Shown here: positions 10,443 to 22,568 of the stretch, piece by piece
How the letters are laid out: the number at the start of each line of letters is the position of its first letter
How positions within the stretch are numbered: the first letter of the stretch is position 1
Assembly: GCA_024867545.1 (NCBI GenBank)
Contig: JANFNE010000020.1
Location: 186,001-250,000, forward strand
Reading direction: 5' to 3'
Origin: Phytopythium helicoides
Lineage: Eukaryota; Oomycota; Peronosporomycetes; Pythiales; Pythiaceae
Length of the DNA stretch: 64,000 nt
Notes under the pieces: model-generated
Seen by the model: the letters and a program-made list of their open reading frames with translations, nothing else
What the model was told of the DNA's origin: nothing
Databases searched by the model: none
Program-made: the position numbers and the translations under genes

Positions 10443-13400
10443 ATGCTCAACAAGCAGCCACCTCCGGCAGCCAGCCGATACCGACCTCGAGGATTGCATG
10501 CACTAAAGGAACCTCAGCCAAAGCGCGGGTCGGTGCTATGGCGAACGCTTAAAAAAGGAGTGCCCATGTTCTTGGGTCGAAGGAGGCGCTTATTCAAACC
10601 ACGACCACCAAAGTTTCTCATTGATCCAGACACGCGAGCCAAAGGATCTTGGGACGTTCTCCTAGCGGCTTGCGTCTTTTACACGACATGTGTTGTTCCG
10701 TATCGAGTCTGTTTTCAGCGCGAGGCTACCGGCAATTTTGCTGTGCTCGAAAACGTCATGGATGTGGGGTTCTTTATCGATATCATCCTCAACTTCTTTA
10801 CTGGCGTGCACCTGCCAACAGGTGATGTGTCGTTTGATCGGCGTGTTATCGCGCGTGCATACTTGCGTGGCTGGTTTGTTATCGATTTGTTTTCAACATT
10901 CCCGTTCGACAAAGTAGCCAAGTTGGCTCACGTGAGCGTGAATTCGGGCTCTGCTGCTCTGTTGTCCGCCAAGCTCCTGCGTGCACTGAAGGTACTCAGA
11001 CTATTCAAACTTGCACGCATTCGACGCCTCGGAAACTCGTAAGCCGGCTTGAAGATGCGGTCTACACCAACCAGAGTCTACTTGAGCTTTTGAAGCTCGC
11101 ATTCATCATGCTCTTTGTCGCGCACCTCGTTGCATGCGTCTGGTATGCTGTTGGTCTAATCTCTGATACAGGTGATGGAACCTGGATCACTCGAGCCCAC
11201 TACGATGACGACTCTATTCCAGACCTGGAACTTCTTCAATACGTTGGATCCATGTACTGGGCCATCGTCACCATGGTTAGATACTGCGTTTTGATGATCA
11301 ATGAAGAAATTTTGAGCTGACATACTGTAATCTGCCTGGCCGAAACAGACAACTATCGGGTATGGAGATATTGTGGGACAAAACAACGCGGAGCGCCTAG
11401 TGAACATAGCCGTCATGGCTGTCGGTGCTTCTTTCTTTGGTTATGTTGTGGGCACTATCTCATCGCTCGTAACCAACCTTGACGTGGCTGCGGCACGATA
11501 CGATGAGCGAATGACAATCATCAAGGAGTACATTCATTCGCGTAGCATGCCGAAGCATTTGAGCACTCGGATTCGCGATCATTTCGAGTACTACTATCAG
11601 AATCGGTCTGTATTTGACGAGCGCAAGGTTTTGAGTCGACTGCCATCAGCACTTCGCAATGAAATGGTAAGCCAGTCGTCAGGATTTGTTGTAATGACTA
11701 TCACTAACAAATTCTTTCTCAATAGATCCATCATGTGTATTCCAAGCTCGTCTCAAGCATCAAATACTTTGAGCAGTGCCACGAGAGCTTAGTCAGCGAT
11801 ATAGTGGTGGCGATGAAACCCTTCTCGGTGTTGAAGGACGAGTATGTTTATGTTCAGCATGAGATCGCAGCCCACGTTTTCTTTTTGCTCAAGGGTAAGA
11901 TCAGTCTAATCAAGACTATCACCGGGACCGGAGAGGAGCGCCGTCTTGCTAAACTTGTCGTTGGAGACCACTTTGGAGAGGTATCGAGGATATGGCTACT
12001 ATCCATGCTGTTGTTTTAACAAAAACTGTTTTAAATGAACGGCAGATGGAGGTGTACGATCAGGAGCATGGCAACGGCATTCGGATCTGTTCGGCGGTAG
12101 CCAAGTCATACTGTGAGCTAACTTTTCTCTCACGAAAAGCAATCTCAAAGATTGGTGCGTTGTTCATAAACACATAGTATTTACACAACTCTTTTCTTAC
12201 CAAGTGATGATTCCCTAGGTGACAACTGGCCCGAAGTATTGAAGCACTTTAGAGCATCCGCAATAAGTGCATCAGTCATCATTAAACGACGCGCAGCTCC
12301 ACCATCATCGCCAGTTGCAAGTGCTCTAAAAAACCTGGTTGCAAAGAAAATGTCAGCGGTGGCATTATTCAAAGAAGAAGAAGAAATGGCTGCAACGATC
12401 CAAAAGTCCTCTGCAATGGCGACCAAAATCATGCGCGACAACAAGCGAAAGCACCGTGTTGCACCCATAACAGAAGATGAGCTGGTCACCACCAGCGAAG
12501 CCAGTGCTCATACGCAAGAAATCAGTGGGGATCGCACTTCTGTCGAGCCTGTGTCACCTGTGTCGACATCACTTACACCTATAGGGACCGTATTTCCGTC
12601 TCTGAGAGGAAAGAAGATAGTTCTTGAAGCGTTGCCTTCGTCACCTGCGATAGAAAAGCCACACTTTAATGGAACGAATTTGGCGGCGACTGGAGCTACT
12701 ACCACAGAGAAGCCTGCTGAGCTACCAAGCGAAGTCATATCAATTGCAGGTTCCTCGTCCACCACTGAATTGCTTGCTGACATTAGTAACAGCAGTGCTA
12801 TCACGGCCAATCCTCAGTTAACAGTAGACAAAGCGGATGCCGTAAGTAAATGGCGTCCTACTACAATTGACACAAACGATCAACCGACTGGAGCGCCTGG
12901 TGTTTCAAAACCTCCACCAGAGACTCGACGCTACAGTGACAACATGAAGGAGGCAACTGGAGCATCAGACACAGAGGGTGATGTCGAGCATGAGCAGTTG
13001 AGTCACATGATAGCAAAAATCCGCGATTCTGCTGTCGCGCGACCCAAGCCAAACTTTCAATCTGAACGCCAGATGCTCAAAGGCACGCGCGTGTTGCACC
13101 CGCAGGAGCCTTTCATTCTTACATGGCAGTTTATCGTGGGGATTGGGATCTTGTACTCCATCATTGTCGTACCGCTTCGTCTTGGATTTGACTACGAAGC
13201 TACAGGATCGTGGTATTTACTTGAGTTTACGATCGATGGGTTTTTCATGTTTGACATTCTCCTCAACTTTCGGACGGCATTCTTTAATGATGAGCGGCTG
13301 CTTATTCATGATCCACGAGTAATCTTCTGGCGCTACTTCAAAGGGTGGTTCATGATCGACCTTGTCTCTACCGTGCCCATCGATGAGCTCGTTCGGTATT

Positions 13401-15330
13401 GCATTTTGTAAATCTGCCATCTTGAGAGTAGTACCTGACACCGTTCATGGGCAGTGGGCTTGCAGGAGGGAGCAGCGGAAATGTGAAAGTTTTCCCCACC
13501 AAGCTTCTGCGGCTTCTACGTGTTGCTCGCTTGCTTAAATTGGTCCGTCTCATCAAGCTTTCACGTGTGTTTGGTCGTGTGCGCGACATCGTCCAGGTAG
13601 GGTGGTACTATCGATCACTTCTATCGTTTATGTTGGAGCTTACTCTGTCATCACATTGCCTTCCCCCGCACTAGCTAAGCCCTTCCATGGAACGACTGCT
13701 CAAGCTGCTGACCATAATGATGATTTTTTGTCATTGGAACGCATGCCTATTCCACTCAGTGATGCTCGCAAGCGAAAGCGACGAGATGGACAATTGGTGC
13801 GAGGAAGTTTATTTTCCGACGAAAGAGACATTCGTTCCGTGCTCATCGCGTATCCCGCTTGCTGATCGATATGTCACGGCACTTTACTGGGCGTTTACAA
13901 CGCTAACTACTGTTGGCTACGGCGATGTCAAGCCAAGCATCTACTCGATCTATGAATTGTCGACCGTCATCATTCTCATTGTTATCGACGCAACCATGTT
14001 CGGCTACATCCTTTCAGCCGTTATCTCCCTAATCCGTAATTTGAACCCGAGCGATCGAGAGTACAAACTGCTCATGAACGAGATGAAGGACTACTTGCGG
14101 GACTCCACTGCCAGCACGCGTTTGTGCGCTAACGTGAAAACAGTGAGAAATCGCACCCCACTCATATCTCGCTAGAGAGGCATATTCATGACTCACGGCA
14201 TTGTGTGTTTGCTCTAGCAATATCAACATAATATTGCGTGCACAAGCCTCTTTCCGGAACAAAAGGTGAGTCCATATTCAGTGAATAAACCTTGCTGCGG
14301 CAATCCTGACGCGCGGTTGCGATATCGGTGGACGATAGATTTTCGAGAAACTATATCCGAGCTTGCGATATGATCTGGGGCGTATCGTGGCAGGCGAGTC
14401 ACTCTTTGCGATCCCACTCATCACCGTTATGGAGGATTCCTTTAAAGGATTTGTTTCATACGCGCTCTTCCTTCTCAAGCCCCTGAGTATTCGCCATGGC
14501 GAGAAAGTTTGTCGATCGGGAGGACCGGGAACTGAAATGTTTTTTCTTGTCGAAGGCGAGTGTGATCTCATCAACTCACAAACCAAGGTCGGCCGCATCA
14601 TCGGCGAGAATGCCGTATTCGAGCAGTACGCGCTCATGACCCAGCCGGAAGAGATCTACCGGACAGTGTCGACCGTCACCGCGCTGTCGCCAAAATGTAT
14701 TCTTTATTCACTCGCAATTCAGGATTTCAGGTTAGTTACTGAGATCGCCTCGAGGCATGTCAGTGCGTTTGTGAAACCTGTCTAATGAGGCGCTGTTTGT
14801 TCAGGAAACTTGAGGAGGTGTCGCCGGCGGTGAGCACCTATTTCCTGAGTCAACTCGCCTCCGTGCTGATGGAAGATGGCATGTTTACACTCTCTCCGCC
14901 TCAAAAGCGTAATGTTCAAAGTGTGCTGCGTCGCGGGCAGCACTTCCGTGCCGTCGCCGAGAAAACGAGCCGCCGACCACTGCTGAAGGACCTAGGCCGC
15001 GTCGCCATGGCCAATCTGCATGCTCGGCGTGGAAGCGAGTGGTCCCCCGATCTTCTCCCGAAGCAGCTGCAACTGCTGGACGAAGCAGACGACGTCGACC
15101 AAGACGAGGATGCCGTGTCCGCAGCACAACTCGCAACCAACACCAGCACAAACGTCGCAGTCGGAGCCAATATGTGCCCCGCCGACCCGCAGCAGAAATT
15201 TCAACCCAGTGCGAGCTCCAACCCGAACGAGCGCCGCATGTCAACGACGGCATCCGACCCGGACGACCCGATGCAGCACGCCGTGTGCTCGATCCACCCA
15301 GAGGAGTCGGTCGGCGAGAGTTGTTGTTGA
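10443..15330 (+). CDS. tandem double-unit voltage-gated CNBD potassium channel (2 x 6TM)
   Basis: Ten exons (10443-11275, 11349-11666, 11726-11980, 12046-12154, 12219-13395, 13455-13596, 13675-14142, 14218-14265, 14339-14730, 14805-15330), about 1420 residues. Unit 1 has S1-S4 with an LLRALKVLRLFKLARIRR sensor, a pore with TTIGYGD, a C-linker and a cyclic-nucleotide-binding-like domain. Unit 2 repeats this: KLLRLLRVARLLKLVRLIK, filter TTVGYGD, then a second CNBD with FFLVEGECDLI. Both filters are K+-selective. The 1177-nt exon 12219-13395 reads without a stop from the end of CNBD 1 through a Ser/Thr-rich linker into S1-S4 of unit 2, so the fusion is real. One break near 11040 (a TAA after S4) needs an indel. 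CNBD 1 has a weak phosphate-binding cassette, so nucleotide gating is uncertain. Plasma or ciliary membrane is the expected site. Confidence 0.85.
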
Positions 15331-15457
15331 AGCCATCTGAAAGAAAATGGCTACAGTAATCTATCCATACAAACTCCAAGTATCCAACATTATCGGTGTA
15401 GTTTACGCAGAGCATACAAAAACCAACTGGCCATTGGCTAATATTTAGGTCACCCTT

Positions 15458-15503
15458 TCGATACCTGCACGTCGATCACTTCGATACCCGCACGTCCATC
15501 ACT
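15458..15503 (+). repeat. 23-bp tandem duplication upstream of NOL10
   Basis: Two adjacent 23-base units (15458-15480 and 15481-15503) differ at two positions. Each ends in an ATCACT that resembles a weak initiator core. They lie 85-130 bases before the NOL10 start, so they may duplicate a transcription start element. Confidence 0.6.
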
Positions 15504-15587
15504 TTTGACTGGAAGAGGCGCAGGCTCGAGCTAGCTGCAGTCCGCCATCAGCTCGCTGCTCCGTTAGTTGGTTCCCGAGAACGAACC

Positions 15588-17609
15588 ATGGCGGCGCTGG
15601 CGGCGACGGCGTTCAATGGCGTCAAGGTGTACAACTTGTCGTCGGGCAAGACGCTGCCGCAGTGGCTGGCGGAGAAGAGCTCTCGGCGCGCGCTCAGCAA
15701 GGACGAGGACTACCGGCGGCGCGTGGAGCTGCTGCAGGACTTCCACTTCCCCGCGGGCTCGAGCCGCGTGCGCATGTCGCGCGACGGCAACTACGTGGTG
15801 GCGTCTGGCGCGTACCCGCCCAGCGTCAAGGTGTTTGACGTGCGCGACCTCAGCATCAAGTTCGAACGCCGCCTGGACGCAGAGGTCGTGCAGCTCGAGG
15901 TGCTCTCGCCCGACTACGGCAAGCTCGCGTTCCTGCAGGCCGATCGCGCGCTCTCCTTCCACGCGCCTTACGGCTCCCACTACTCGCTGCGCATACCCAA
16001 GTTTGGGCGAGATATGTGCTACCACCGCGAGCACTCCGAAATGTACGTCGCGGCGTCGGGCACCGACGTATACCGGCTCAACCTGGACGAGGGCCGCTTC
16101 ATGGCCCCATTGGAGCTGCGCGCGGGCGCTACAGCTGCCAATGTCGTCCGGTTGAACCCCATCCACCAGCTCCTGGGTGTTGGCTGCGAAGACGGCGTCG
16201 TCGAGTGCTGGGACTCGCGCTCCAACCAGCGCGTCGGCGAGCTCGACGTCACAGCGGGGCTCCCGGGAACTGACCTGCAGGTCACAGCTCTCGAATTTGA
16301 TGACGATGGACTTACATTTGCTGCTGGAACATCCGACGGCAATGTGCGGCTGTACGATTTGCGGTCGTCGCGTCCGCTGCTGACCAAGACGCACCAGTAC
16401 GGCCTGCCGATCATCAACATCCAGTTCCACGACTACTCGCGCAAGGTACTATCAACGGATCCCAAGGTCATTAAGATTTGGGACCCTCGTGATGACGGCC
16501 GCGCATTTACGAATATTGAGACGCCTGCCGAGATCAACGATGTGTGCATTGTCGAGGGTGCGCAAGGCAAGTCAGGCGTGCTGCTCGTTGCCGGCGAGCA
16601 GGAGCGCGTCATGAGCTACTACGTGCCAGAGCTCGGAATTGCTCCCAAGTGGTGCAGCTTCCTTGACTCGCTGACGGAGGAGCTTGAGGAGCAGGCACAG
16701 GCCACGGTCTACGACGACTACAAGTTCGTGACCCGCGGCGAGATTGCCTCATTCGGTCTTGAGCACATGATCGGAACGCCTCTACTCAAGGCGTACATGC
16801 ACGGTTTCTTCATGGACGCCCGACTGTACGCGAAGGTCAAGGCGATTGCCGAGCCGTTTGCGTACGCCGATTACCGCAAGCAGAAACTCCAGGAAAAGCT
16901 GGAAGCCAAGCAAAAGAACCGCATCTCGATCCAGCGGCGCCTGCCCAAGGTCAACCGCGCGGTGGCTGAGCGGTTGCTCGAGGCGGAGGCCAAGGCCAAG
17001 AAGAAGCAGACCAAGAAGCAGAAGGATGGCGAAGACCCGGAAGCACCGGTGCTCGCCAACCCGATGGCCGACGATCGTTTCTCACGCATGTTTACGTCCA
17101 AGGACTTCGAGGTGGATGAAGAGAGCGACACATACAAGCTACTGCACCCGAATGCTGCGAACACGAAGAAGAAAAAGGACGAAGATATGGACAGTGATGC
17201 CGGCAGCGACGATGATGATGACGAGGAGGAGGAGGATGCCATTGGCAGCCGCTTTGATCGTGTCAGTGAAGAAGAAGAGATGGAAACCGAGGAAGAGGAA
17301 GAGGAGGCGGAAGAAGAGAGCGGCTCGGAAGACGAGCCTGCAAGCAAGAAGACAGCAGCTAAGCGGAGAGCACCTGCATTCTACGAAATTGCAGCGGGCG
17401 AAAAGGTGGGTGATCTCATGTCGTTCGGGTCGTCGAAGGACCGCGCGGCACAGAAACAGAAGAAGCAGCTCGCCAAGTTGCCGCTAGCGGAACGTGTACG
17501 CCAGCAGCGTGTCGAAGAGCGTGAACGCAGTGCGTTCAAGAAGGAGGAAGCCTCCTCTGGTGGATACATGCGCGAGATGTCATTTATAACGCCTCGAAGA
17601 ACATGCTGA
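15588..17609 (+). CDS. NOL10: nucleolar protein 10 / Enp2 (WD40, ribosome biogenesis)
   Basis: Single intronless frame of 673 residues. The start MAALAATAFNGVKVYNLSSG is typical of NOL10/Enp2, followed by LPQWLAEKSSRRALSKDEDY. WD40 blades fill roughly residues 50-370 (GTSDGNVRLYDLRS, KVLSTDPKVIKIWDPRD). A KQK-rich helix and a strongly acidic, repetitive segment (about 520-585) follow. The C-terminus contains GEKVGDLMSFG and LPLAERVRQQR. Enp2 works with Bfr2 in the small-subunit processome for 18S rRNA maturation in the nucleolus. Length matches the family and there are no frame breaks. The start is fixed by the conserved N-terminus. Confidence 0.93.
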   Translation: MAALAATAFNGVKVYNLSSGKTLPQWLAEKSSRRALSKDEDYRRRVELLQDFHFPAGSSRVRMSRDGNYVVASGAYPPSVKVFDVRDLSIKFERRLDAEVVQLEVLSPDYGKLAFLQADRALSFHAPYGSHYSLRIPKFGRDMCYHREHSEMYVAASGTDVYRLNLDEGRFMAPLELRAGATAANVVRLNPIHQLLGVGCEDGVVECWDSRSNQRVGELDVTAGLPGTDLQVTALEFDDDGLTFAAGTSDGNVRLYDLRSSRPLLTKTHQYGLPIINIQFHDYSRKVLSTDPKVIKIWDPRDDGRAFTNIETPAEINDVCIVEGAQGKSGVLLVAGEQERVMSYYVPELGIAPKWCSFLDSLTEELEEQAQATVYDDYKFVTRGEIASFGLEHMIGTPLLKAYMHGFFMDARLYAKVKAIAEPFAYADYRKQKLQEKLEAKQKNRISIQRRLPKVNRAVAERLLEAEAKAKKKQTKKQKDGEDPEAPVLANPMADDRFSRMFTSKDFEVDEESDTYKLLHPNAANTKKKKDEDMDSDAGSDDDDDEEEEDAIGSRFDRVSEEEEMETEEEEEEAEEESGSEDEPASKKTAAKRRAPAFYEIAAGEKVGDLMSFGSSKDRAAQKQKKQLAKLPLAERVRQQRVEERERSAFKKEEASSGGYMREMSFITPRRTC

Positions 17610-18352
17610 TGCTTATCTTCTACATGCTCCGTGGTCAACCAAACCTACCGTTTTCAGTCGAGCGCCAACTTAACACATCAGGGCCACAAAGTGTCTGCAG
17701 GTGCGCTCAGCGTTGCCCGCAGATAGCACTGTATACTCAGCATTGTTGCATTATCACTGGGTTCCATTCCGTCATCGTCTTTTATCGTAGGATGCCGGGT
17801 TTACCACGGCCATACCCGCGAGCCGAAGGCGAGTGCTAGCAATGAGACTAATAGAGACGGTCGTTGCATGGACAATTGAAGTCATAAGCGTGTCCACATT
17901 TGCTTGGTATCGCTCGCAGTCCATCGAAGCACTTGATCTCTCACGCTAGATTGAATGTCTGGTTGTGCTCACAACTCACCAACTTCCCTTCCGGTTGCTA
18001 CAGGAGAGGAACAAGTGACTGCCGGGAGCGTCGCTAGTCACCGCGTCAACGAGCAAGTACAATGTAAGATCCTAAACGAATACTTTCAATTTTTGAACGA
18101 TTGTCGACGGAAGCGAGCAAAATGGCGCTCGAATCATGACATGCCTAAAGGGAAAAACAAAACATAGCACCTTGCTGCTGCCGCAAATTGCTTGGGCACT
18201 TCTGACGACGATGTGGCTATCGATGATCGCGCCTGACGCTTGAGCCCGTGTTGCACTAGGTTTCATCTGGCTTACCTCCAGCGCACTGCTTCACTTCACG
18301 ACTCTCCACCAGATAAGTTAAGCGTTTTCCCACCTTCCCTAGTGATTCTCTT
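17610..18352. other. intergenic, convergent gene ends
   Basis: About 740 bases between the stops of NOL10 (+) and the PI3K gene (-). It holds only short open frames with no domain or similarity to neighbours. I see no RNA gene. Confidence 0.55.
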
Positions 18353-21300
18353 CTAGCTGAGGGCGTGCGCGATCAGGTGGATCGTATTGTCCAGACGCTT
18401 GAATTTGCTATCGAGGCAGAAGTGGATTGTGTGGTCGAACGCCTCGGCAGATTGCTCGTCTGACAGCTCGGGGCGCAGCGTCTGCACAATGTGGTTGATG
18501 TCATCGCGGCCCGTGAGTTCGGGCATGTCGGCCGGAACCATGAGCAGCAACAGCGACACCAGCAGGTGCATGTGCTTGCGCACCACGTTGTACGCAGTGC
18601 ACGCGGTTTGGGTGAACTTGGCAAACTCCTTGCCCTCGGTACCACCAAGCACGTGGGCCATTTCACGTGTAAACACGAACGGCGTACGTTCGCGCCGCAT
18701 GCCCATCTTCACATAACAGGACTATCGTAAGCACTTTGCAAAACAAGATACACAGTCATGAGCAAGGAACATACCCCGTATTTGAAGTGACCCAGGAAAT
18801 GGCCGAAGTCGATGTGGAAGTACCGGCCCGACGACGCAATCTGTGGCAAAGCAATGCGATCGAGGCGTCAGTCACCCACACTTTACAAGTCATTTCGAGC
18901 ACCACACAACGCACCATGATGTTATCATTGTGACGGTCACCAATACCGAGGACGCACGTGGCAACACAGTAGCCAGCGCACGACCGGCTGAAGAGGTCGA
19001 CGGCTGCCCGATGGCCCTTCGGGTCCGGGTTGTTGGCACGAATCCAGTCCGAAAAAGTTGGGTCCTTGAATGCACCAAGAATACCCAGTCGCTTGTGAAC
19101 CTCAGCGGTTGTGACCGAGTTCGGAACCATCTGCAGGATACCCGTCATCGGAGACGTCGCCACACACTTGTACGGCTCCATAGCCAAGTCAAGACCCTCG
19201 TCACGCCACATCTCATCCATCAGACGATGAGCTGGAGAGTCAAACAGTCCTGACGTACGTCATCGCCAGCCTTGAACATGACGGTGACCGGGTCGCCACC
19301 TTCCTCGGCGTTCTCAAACACAAGCCACAGCGGCTTCTTTGCCTGAATCCATCACACGGCACTTGCTTACAATGATCTTTCCGACTTCGATACGCGGGTC
19401 GATAGGGCAACTGGAACGAAGCCGGGAGAATTTCATTCAGTGCCTCCAGGCCCTCGCGCATAGCACGCTTCATTTCCTCCTGGTCCGTCCTTCTTCTTTG
19501 CCTTGACCGCCATACAGATGCGCTCAAACATGCCATCCGCTGCGAACAGCTTATCTTGCAGCTTAAGAATCGCGCGCATCTTGGAGCTGCAGACGTCCAG
19601 GTATGCGTTAAGGATGGTACCATAGCGCTCGCGGAACTGCGGGTTATGGGCTTCAACTTTCATGCTCCAGAACAAGTCGAAAGCCGATCTGGTTCGGATT
19701 CTTAATAGCACGATCAATCAGAAGAAGCGCCAGCGACGACACGTGATGGTTCTCGAACTTGATCGCCTGGACAAGCTGAGGAAGGAAATAGCTGAACGTA
19801 GTGTCAGCCATCTGTGACAGTTTTTGCACCGCAAAGTCGCGCACGCCGTCGTTTGAAAATTCGCCGTTCAGCAGCTCAATGTAAGCGGCATGGTGGTCAG
19901 GGGCCTTCCACTGAGGAAGAAGGCGTAGCGCCTCATCAGCCTCAACCTTGTCGTCCCAGTGCACACACGAAAGCATACGAGGAAGCGCCGCGGGCATGTC
20001 CATGAACTCCTCACGGTGCATCCAGATCTGCGACTTTTGGTATGGACTCAACCGGAAGAGCGGGTCCATCAGGATCACGCGGCGAAGCTCTGTGATGATC
20101 GAGTCGCGCTGAGACGAACTATTTCTCACTGCTGCGAGTCATTGATTCGCGGCGGTTCGATGATTGCGGCTCGCCCTCCCCGAACAAATTCTTCCCGTCG
20201 GCCTCTTCCACATTGTTGTCAACCTTCGGGCTGTCCGGACCAAAGAGAGACGGGGCGGCCATCGACTCGCGCTGGTTGTCAAAGTCTGACATGCTTCCGA
20301 CGTCTGAGTTGCCTCGCGAAACGGTGTGGATGGCAAACATCCACTCCTCACGCTCTTGCTTCGTTTCAGCCGAAATGATGTAGTCACGGGACGAGCTCTG
20401 CGGGCGCACCTTGAAGCACCAAGTTTGGCGCTCCTTGCGCGTACCCTTGTTCACAGGAGCTGTCGTGTACTTTTGGTTCATCTCGTCTGCCAGCATCACC
20501 GAGCAGTAGCGCAGAGGAATCAACTTCCGAGGCGCAGCCTCGTCATCAGCGTAGCTCAATGAGCACGTGCTCTGGTCAAGCACGAACCAGCGTCGGCGCC
20601 AACGAGTCAGCGTCGAGAAGTTGCCGACCTTGTGCAGCCAGCCTTCCTTCCGAAGCATCGTCACGCGGCCACTACCCGCGATCAAGCTCATGCGACGTCC
20701 GTTCTGGCTGTCCGAATCGTCAAGATCCGACCAGTCAAACTTGATTGTCGCGTTGAACTTGAAGAACTCAACCTGGATCATTGGCTCGTTGGGGAGAACC
20801 ACGTGGGGCACCGGTCCTTGAACGCACGAATGCAGGTTGTTGTACATGTGCACATATTGCTGACCTTGTGCCAAAGTGCCGTCGACATCAAACGCGTTGA
20901 TGCCCGTGACCAGCATCTTCTCCTCTTTGAAATCAAGGTTCGCAGCCACTGAACCACCGATGACCTTACGGATGCCATAGACGGTCAGTTGGACACGCAT
21001 GGAGCGCGTAATGTGGCTGATATCGATGTTGAACTTGTGCCACACCGGGCTCTCCCACTCCACGTACAGAAGGTCATTTTGTTGGGCCCGCAACCGAACA
21101 TCCGTCGTGTCCAGCACACCGTTCTCGAGAAGCTGCCCACCGTCGAAGAGTTCGATACGCACAATAACGCTGGAGCTCGAAAGTGGCACACGGCTAACAG
21201 TTGCTTCCTCACTCGAACGCTTTCGTACGCACGTGTAACGCGGGATGTTGAGAACACGATGAATGCGAATAGCGAACGGCTCATGAACAACTCCACTGCC

Positions 21301-22568
21301 AATCGACGAGCTCTGGGGAGCCATCGACTGACGTTCCCAGTCGTCACCCAGCGTCGTCATCTGCAGCGAGTTTCCCACGCTCGAGGTCCCACATGTTGGT
21401 AAATTGGTTCGTGATACCATTTCCACCAGAGAGGGGCAGGTCGGTGCGAATGTTCATGTTGCGCATCGCCGTCTCCTGGATGACGGACTCGTGCACAACC
21501 GTAAGACGCAGCGTCTTCTTGGTCAGCAAGCATTCGCGCACATGCATGTACTCGTTGAACACCCGGAAGCGGTCGAGCATGTAGTCGCGGTAGCCCATAA
21601 CCTTTAGACGGTACTGCGTAGGGTCGTAGGGGCGCAGCGGAGCAGCATCTAGGGCCTGCGTGTAGCAGTTGAAGATGTGCTCGACGATCTCGCCGACCGT
21701 GTCGCCCGTCGTGACAACCATTCGCACATCCGTGATAGCCTTGGCGCTAACTTCCTGCAGCTGGAACATACGCTTGAACGTGATGTGCACAGCACTGAAC
21801 TTGACGACGTTGCAAATCTCCCTCAGCCAACGCAGGTATTCTGCCTCGGTGTCGGCGGCAATCACCCAGGTACGAGCCGTGGTCACAAGCAGAATACCGA
21901 AGCCGCTCCGACTTGCTTTCCATGGGCTGGAGAGATGAAACCTTTGTCAAGATCAATGGATCCGCGCTCGTATGACTTCTTGTCCTCACGGCTAAGTGGG
22001 ATGCCATTCCGCTCAGGCTTCTTCTTGTAGTACGACAGAACGGTTCCATTGAGCTCCATGTACCGCTTCTTGAACGAACGATTAGTCTCTCCTCGCTTGC
22101 GCAAGTAGCCCCCTATGGTGGTTGACTGCACAGACTGCGAAACAGTGTTGTCCGAGATGATGAGCGACGCAGGGGAGGCGCGCCACCGTCTTGAGCGGTG
22201 TAATGAGAGCAAACTGGTTCTTGGCATTGGCGTTGTGCGCAATCCAGTCGTCCTTCTCGACCTTGAACTCGGGCGTGTTGGCGCGCACCTCCAGCTCGGC
22301 CGGGGAGATCTCCTCGTGCGTCTTCTTGAGGATCTGGCCGACCGAGCGGCGAAAGAAGAGCGACTCCTTCGAGTGGTAGAGGTCGGGCACTGGCTGCCAT
22401 CGCTTCTCGTCGCCGCCCATGGAGTGTCCGGCTTTGGCGAACGGGTTCATGGCCTCAAAGGACGGCACGAGGGACGTGTCGACGTTCGCGAACGGGCTTC
22501 GGTCGGCTGTTCTCGTACATGCCGTAGGCGCCTGAGAGCCCCACGAAGGACGTCTTGGCGCTGCCCAT
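18353..22568 (-). CDS. phosphoinositide 3-kinase with two PH domains, RBD and C2
   Basis: Reads from 22568 down; the last exons are 18840-18775 and 18706-18353, after a very long exon 22568-18915. Order: short N-terminal region; PH domain (GGYLRKRGETNRSFKKRYME, about 22120-21850); a Ras-binding-like domain (VTTGDTVGEIVEHIF); C2 (about 21300-20750); a second PH domain (KEGWLHKVGNFSTLTRWRRR, about 20650-20320); PIK helical domain (about 20110-19690); and catalytic domain with FKAGDD, GDRHNDNIM and HIDFGHFLGHF. All lipid-kinase catalytic residues are present, so it should phosphorylate phosphoinositides at the 3-position at membranes. The RBD suggests class I-like GTPase input. Frame breaks occur about nine times in the long exon, mostly one-base indels in short runs (for example near 19695 and 19345). 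I read it as one functional gene in a noisy assembly. Confidence 0.85.
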
